Positions 61,078 to 64,000 of a stretch of 64,000 nucleotides of DNA are shown in pieces. The notes beneath the pieces are model-generated. The model was not told the origin of the DNA. It worked only from the letters and a program-made list of their open reading frames with translations, and did not search any database. Position 1 is the stretch's first letter; every line of letters begins with the position of its first letter. This DNA is from Paenibacillus alkaliterrae. GTDB taxonomy: Bacteria; Bacillota; Bacilli; Paenibacillales; Paenibacillaceae. The stretch is from the NCBI RefSeq assembly GCF_021532375.1, contig NZ_JAKGAP010000027.1, positions 31,274 to 95,273 of the forward strand, written 5' to 3'. A program made the translations under genes and the position numbers.

Positions 61078-62058
61078 ATGCAATTAAAAGGTATTCATCA
61101 CGTATCCGCCATTACAGGCACAGCTATTGGAAATTTCGAATTTTACACGCAGCTGCTGGGGCTGCGCCTGGTCAAGAAGACGGTCAACCAGGATGAAACC
61201 TCGGTTTACCATTTGTTTTACGGAGATGAGAAAGGCAATCCGGGTACGGAGCTTACGTTCTTCGAATTTCCGATGACCGGCAAAAACCGCCCGGGAACAA
61301 GCAGTATCTCCTCCTTATCGCTGCGCGTAGCTAATGACGCGGCGCTGCAATATTGGAAAGAACGTTTTGAGGCATTCAAGGTGGAGCATGACGAGATTAT
61401 CGAACGGGCAGGCCGGCAGACGTTAGCTTTCCGTGATTTTGAAGGCCAACGGCTTGTGCTCGTATCGGATGAGCATAATGAGGGCGTTGCGGGCGGCATT
61501 CCTTGGGACAAGAGCACGGTGCCTTCGGAATTCGGCATTCTTGGTCTCGGACCCGTTCAATTGACGGTAAAAAATCCGGAGCCTACCGTAATGGTGCTAA
61601 CGAAGCTGATGGGCTTCCGCGAGAAGGGACAGTATCCATCAACTGTCGCTGGCCAGCCGGACATCCTCGTATTTGAGACTGGAGAGGGCGGCAGCGGCGC
61701 CGAGGTTCATATAGAGGAGCGAAACGACCTGCCTCGCGAGATGCAAGGCCATGGCGGCGTTCATCACGTAGCCTTCCGCGTGGATAACGACGAAGAGCTG
61801 CGCGAGTGGATCGAGCATATCCAGGGAGTACGTATTCCTAACTCCGGCTTTGTTGACCGTTACTACTTCCGCTCGCTTTACTTCCGCGAACCGAACGGCA
61901 TTCTTTTTGAGCTGGCGACTGACGGACCCGGCTTCGATACGGATGAGGACATCAACCACTTGGGAGAATCGCTTGCCTTGCCTCCGTTCCTCGAGCCGCA
62001 GCGCAAGCAGATCGAATCTCGTTTGAAGCCTCTGCAGACGACACCTTCGGAGGGTTAA
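61078..62058 (+). CDS. Ring-cleaving dioxygenase (MhqO-like, VOC superfamily)
   Basis: A 326-residue two-module glyoxalase/extradiol dioxygenase. The metal ligands are His in GIHHVSAITG (~5), His in GGVHHVAFRV (~224) and Glu in ILFELATDGPGF (~275). ATG 61078 has TTGGAGG 8 bases upstream; an earlier in-frame start at 61063 lacks one. It opens aromatic rings of hydroquinone-type compounds and detoxifies quinones. The MarR gene upstream supports regulation by electrophiles. Confidence 0.92.
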   Translation: MQLKGIHHVSAITGTAIGNFEFYTQLLGLRLVKKTVNQDETSVYHLFYGDEKGNPGTELTFFEFPMTGKNRPGTSSISSLSLRVANDAALQYWKERFEAFKVEHDEIIERAGRQTLAFRDFEGQRLVLVSDEHNEGVAGGIPWDKSTVPSEFGILGLGPVQLTVKNPEPTVMVLTKLMGFREKGQYPSTVAGQPDILVFETGEGGSGAEVHIEERNDLPREMQGHGGVHHVAFRVDNDEELREWIEHIQGVRIPNSGFVDRYYFRSLYFREPNGILFELATDGPGFDTDEDINHLGESLALPPFLEPQRKQIESRLKPLQTTPSEG

Positions 62059-62112
62059 TTTGACAGACATTGTTGTTAAGCCATATTCTCTTCTCAAAAT
62101 TGGATGAAGAAC

Positions 62113-62152
62113 GTCCCGTTCTACTCGCTTTCCGTGGGGTGCGGGACTTTTT
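62113..62152 (+). terminator. Terminator after the dioxygenase gene
   Basis: GTCCCG (62113-62118) pairs with CGGGAC (62142-62147), followed by TTTTT. It ends the MarR-dioxygenase transcript. Confidence 0.7.
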
Positions 62153-62322
62153 GCGTCAAGTAGGCTAAGGCTGTGGAACACAACGCATAAGTAATTGGTA
62201 TTTTCCGAAATGGTATTTGCGTGGTAAAAACAGATAAAATATGGAACTAGGGGGTCGGGCAGCCGTATTTACTAGAGTTCTTTAAAGAGACATTCATTTT
62301 GATTAAGGGAGAGAGTCTATTC

Positions 62323-63561
62323 ATGAAAAAAATCGCAGCATTATTTTTATCCTTCGCTCTACTATTTTCATTCGTAACTAGCGTTCAAGCCGAAGCGAAG
62401 CCCATATCCGTATGGGTAGGCGAAGAGCAGATTCAATTGGGAGAATCTGAGCCGATACTAGAGAAGGGCACGACCCTCGTTCCCGCGAAGCTGATTCTGG
62501 AAGAACTGGATTTTACAGTAGACTGGGATCAGGCAAATAAAGCGGTTATCGCTGAGAAGGGCGGACTTGTCCTCGCGCTTCAAATAGGCAATCATACCGC
62601 ATACGTGAATAACGCGGAGAAACAGCTTCTTGTGGCCCCTAAGATTATTGAAGGTACAACGTACGTGCCATTGCGCTTTGTGAGCGAAGCAGCCGGATAC
62701 GTCGTGTCGTGGAGCAGCGAGCAGCGGACGGTATCGCTTGAAGCGACGGAGGCAAGCCGCGGTTTCTTATGGAAAGTTGAAAATGCCGGCAACACGGTCT
62801 ATTTGCTTGGCTCGATTCATATCGCGAACGAGGCGATGTATCCGCTTCGGTCAGAAATACTGAATGCCTATAAAGAATCCGACTACTTAGTCGTTGAGGC
62901 GGATATCAGCAAAGCGAACGATCCTAAGATTCAAGAGCTTGTCCTTGATCTTAGCACTTATAAGGACGGCACAACGCTGAAGGATCACGTGTCTGCGGAA
63001 ACGTATGAGAAGATTGGGAAAATATTGGCGGAGATTGGCTTAGCGGCCAATGCGCTGGATGCATACAAGCCTTGGAGCGTATCAAACACAATATCTTATT
63101 TCGCAGCGAATAAAGAAGGCTTTGACCCGGCCATAGGCATCGATGCTTATTTCTTGCAGCAGGCTATTGTAAGCCAACAGCCGATCATCGAGCTGGAATC
63201 GTTTGAATTACAGCTGAAAATGTTCGATGAATTCTCGGATGAGCTGCAGGAGGAAATGCTTGACGGCTCCATCGAGAGCTATTATGCCGAAAACTCGGAT
63301 ATCGAAGCGGTATCGGAGATGTGGGTTACGGGCAATGAGGAGCAGCTTCTCGCCTTAACCCTTGATACAGCGACTAATGGGGAGTTATATAAAGCGCTGT
63401 TGGAGGACCGTAACATTCCGATGGTCGATAAAGTTAAAAGCTATTTGAATGAAAAAGAAGGTAAAACCTATTTCGTTGTTGTGGGAGCCGCGCATATGCT
63501 GGGCGAGCATGGCCTTGTTCCATTGCTGGAGAAGGCAGGTTTTACGGTAACGCGTCAATAA
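62323..63561 (+). CDS. Stalk-domain TraB/GumN-family exported protein
   Basis: A 412-residue secreted fusion. A Sec signal peptide (~1-25, ending VQAEA) is followed by a copper amine oxidase N-terminal-like stalk (EGTTYVPLRFVSEAAGYVVS and similar, ~30-145) and then a TraB/GumN domain (~150-412). The latter has its two landmarks: YLLGSIHIANEAMYPLRSEI (GxxH) and VVVGAAHMLGEHGLVPLLEK. ATG 62323 has GGGAGAGAG 8 bases upstream; the longer start at 62299 would spoil the signal peptide. GumN/TraB domains are tiki-type putative metalloproteases, so a protease tethered to the wall is possible. Confidence 0.88.
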   Translation: MKKIAALFLSFALLFSFVTSVQAEAKPISVWVGEEQIQLGESEPILEKGTTLVPAKLILEELDFTVDWDQANKAVIAEKGGLVLALQIGNHTAYVNNAEKQLLVAPKIIEGTTYVPLRFVSEAAGYVVSWSSEQRTVSLEATEASRGFLWKVENAGNTVYLLGSIHIANEAMYPLRSEILNAYKESDYLVVEADISKANDPKIQELVLDLSTYKDGTTLKDHVSAETYEKIGKILAEIGLAANALDAYKPWSVSNTISYFAANKEGFDPAIGIDAYFLQQAIVSQQPIIELESFELQLKMFDEFSDELQEEMLDGSIESYYAENSDIEAVSEMWVTGNEEQLLALTLDTATNGELYKALLEDRNIPMVDKVKSYLNEKEGKTYFVVVGAAHMLGEHGLVPLLEKAGFTVTRQ

Positions 63562-63597
63562 TCGCATGTCATAGACAATCTTTTCGAAAAGTCAGGC

Positions 63598-63627
63598 TTG
63601 ATAATGCATTCGGCAGTCTAATATAAT
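63598..63627 (+). promoter_or_regulatory. Sigma-A promoter of the right-end unit
   Basis: TTGATA (63598-63603), an 18-base spacer and TATAAT (63622-63627) form a strong promoter. It points to the gene-free region ahead, with transcription starting near 63634. Confidence 0.65.
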
Positions 63628-63633
63628 AAACGT

Positions 63634-63903
63634 ATATCAAAACTGATGACTGACGGAGGGCCCCCATACGATGAAGTAAGAACACGATTCCTGTTAACAA
63701 CTTGTCTAAGAACAAGCGGCGTTCTCGTGCAGCGAGAACCGGTCAGGGATACGTGTGTCGAAATGGGGACTTATGCAATTGGAATCAGCAGCGAGCTGCA
63801 CGAGATGTTTGCCCACTGAAAGAGTGGCGTGACGCATCCGTTATTTTCGTATAGCTGATACCCCCCTACGTATTCGACCGTGCGCCGCTGGCCACGGTTT
63901 TTT
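63634..63903 (+). ncRNA. Candidate structured non-coding RNA
   Basis: About 270 bases between a strong promoter and a terminator contain no convincing coding frame but several hairpins in a row: CTTGT/ACAAG (63703-63718), GTTCTCG/CGAGAAC (63721-63739), GCAG/CTGC (63788-63800) and CCACT/AGTGG (63813-63827). The final hairpin CCGTG/CACGG is followed by six T (to 63903). I do not recognise it as 6S RNA, SRP RNA, tmRNA, RNase P RNA or a common riboswitch. If real it is a free-standing RNA gene. Confidence 0.45.
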
Positions 63904-64000
63904 GTGTGTGCGCCACGCATGGCGATTAACTAGGTGGTGAAAGTCCACTGTGGGGGCTTGTAGTTGCCAACCACTAGCCAAGAGCAAGGGTGTCCATCGT
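63904..64000 (+). mobile_element. Group II intron, 5' end (cut by window edge), placed after a terminator
   Basis: Starting at GTGTG (63904-63908), the sequence reads GTGCGCCACGCATGGCGATT and later GGTGAAAGTCCACTGTGGGG, the 5' end of a bacterial group II intron (GUGYG boundary and domain I). It begins immediately after the hairpin and T-tract of a rho-independent terminator, the classical target of class C introns. The exact first base is uncertain by 2-4 positions because of the GTGTGTG run. Only the first ~95 bases lie in the window; the reverse transcriptase gene would be downstream. Confidence 0.8.

Overview
The window reads as a chromosome segment of a spore-forming Bacillota, most likely Paenibacillus or a close relative. 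The reasons are mid-GC coding sequence with strong AGGAGG ribosome sites, GTG and TTG starts, a GerA/GerC/GerB spore-germination operon, a Spo0M homologue, YesM/YesN two-component systems beside LplB/YtcP-type sugar transporters, and proteins with copper-amine-oxidase-like N-terminal stalk domains. Names are from reading the proteins by eye; no database search was possible.

Layout. 0-3 kb: tail of an AraC-type regulator, an orphan sugar-binding lipoprotein, and a quinone-oxidoreductase divergent from an HxlR regulator. 3.2-10.6 kb: a ribose-type sugar operon (epimerase/isomerase, binding protein, ATPase, permease, PfkB kinase, DeoR repressor, histidine phosphatase). 10.6-18.8 kb: a decayed arylamine N-acetyltransferase, a SWIM/SNF2 helicase, a LysM-GMC oxidoreductase, a stalk-domain secreted protein and Spo0M. 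18.9-24.8 kb: a partner-switching cluster: BTAD-type regulator, a SpoIIE-like protein with lost catalytic residues, an apparently active SpoIIE-like phosphatase, an RsbW-type kinase and a STAS antagonist. 24.8-32.8 kb: aldo/keto reductase, methionine aminopeptidase, then a germination operon with two tandem gerB genes that both seem to start at ATC, then ThpR.

33-41 kb: intergenic repeats, then YesM/YesN plus LplB/YtcP/LplA-like transporter genes. 40.7-44.5 kb: a debris field holding fragments of ThuA, DUF4173, a metallophosphoesterase and GH42 around a second LysM-GMC gene and a truncated third copy. 44.5-49.2 kb: MarR, NamA-like old yellow enzyme, a quinone oxidoreductase, a candidate GNAT toxin with a small antitoxin-like partner, and a sirtuin. 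49.3-52.4 kb: a compact type III polyketide synthase, methyltransferase and flavoprotein operon. 52.4-63.6 kb: ParB-like protein, small enzymes, an Rrf2 regulator, an LLM monooxygenase, an M15 peptidase, an MhqR/MhqO-like pair and a stalk-TraB protein. 63.6-64 kb: a promoter-to-terminator unit without a convincing gene (candidate ncRNA), with the 5' end of a group II intron directly after its terminator.

The items most worth following are the partner-switching cluster with its pseudophosphatase, the LysM-GMC oxidoreductases with a sigma-K-like promoter, the paired ATC starts of the gerB genes, the GNAT two-gene unit, and the ncRNA/intron junction at the right edge.
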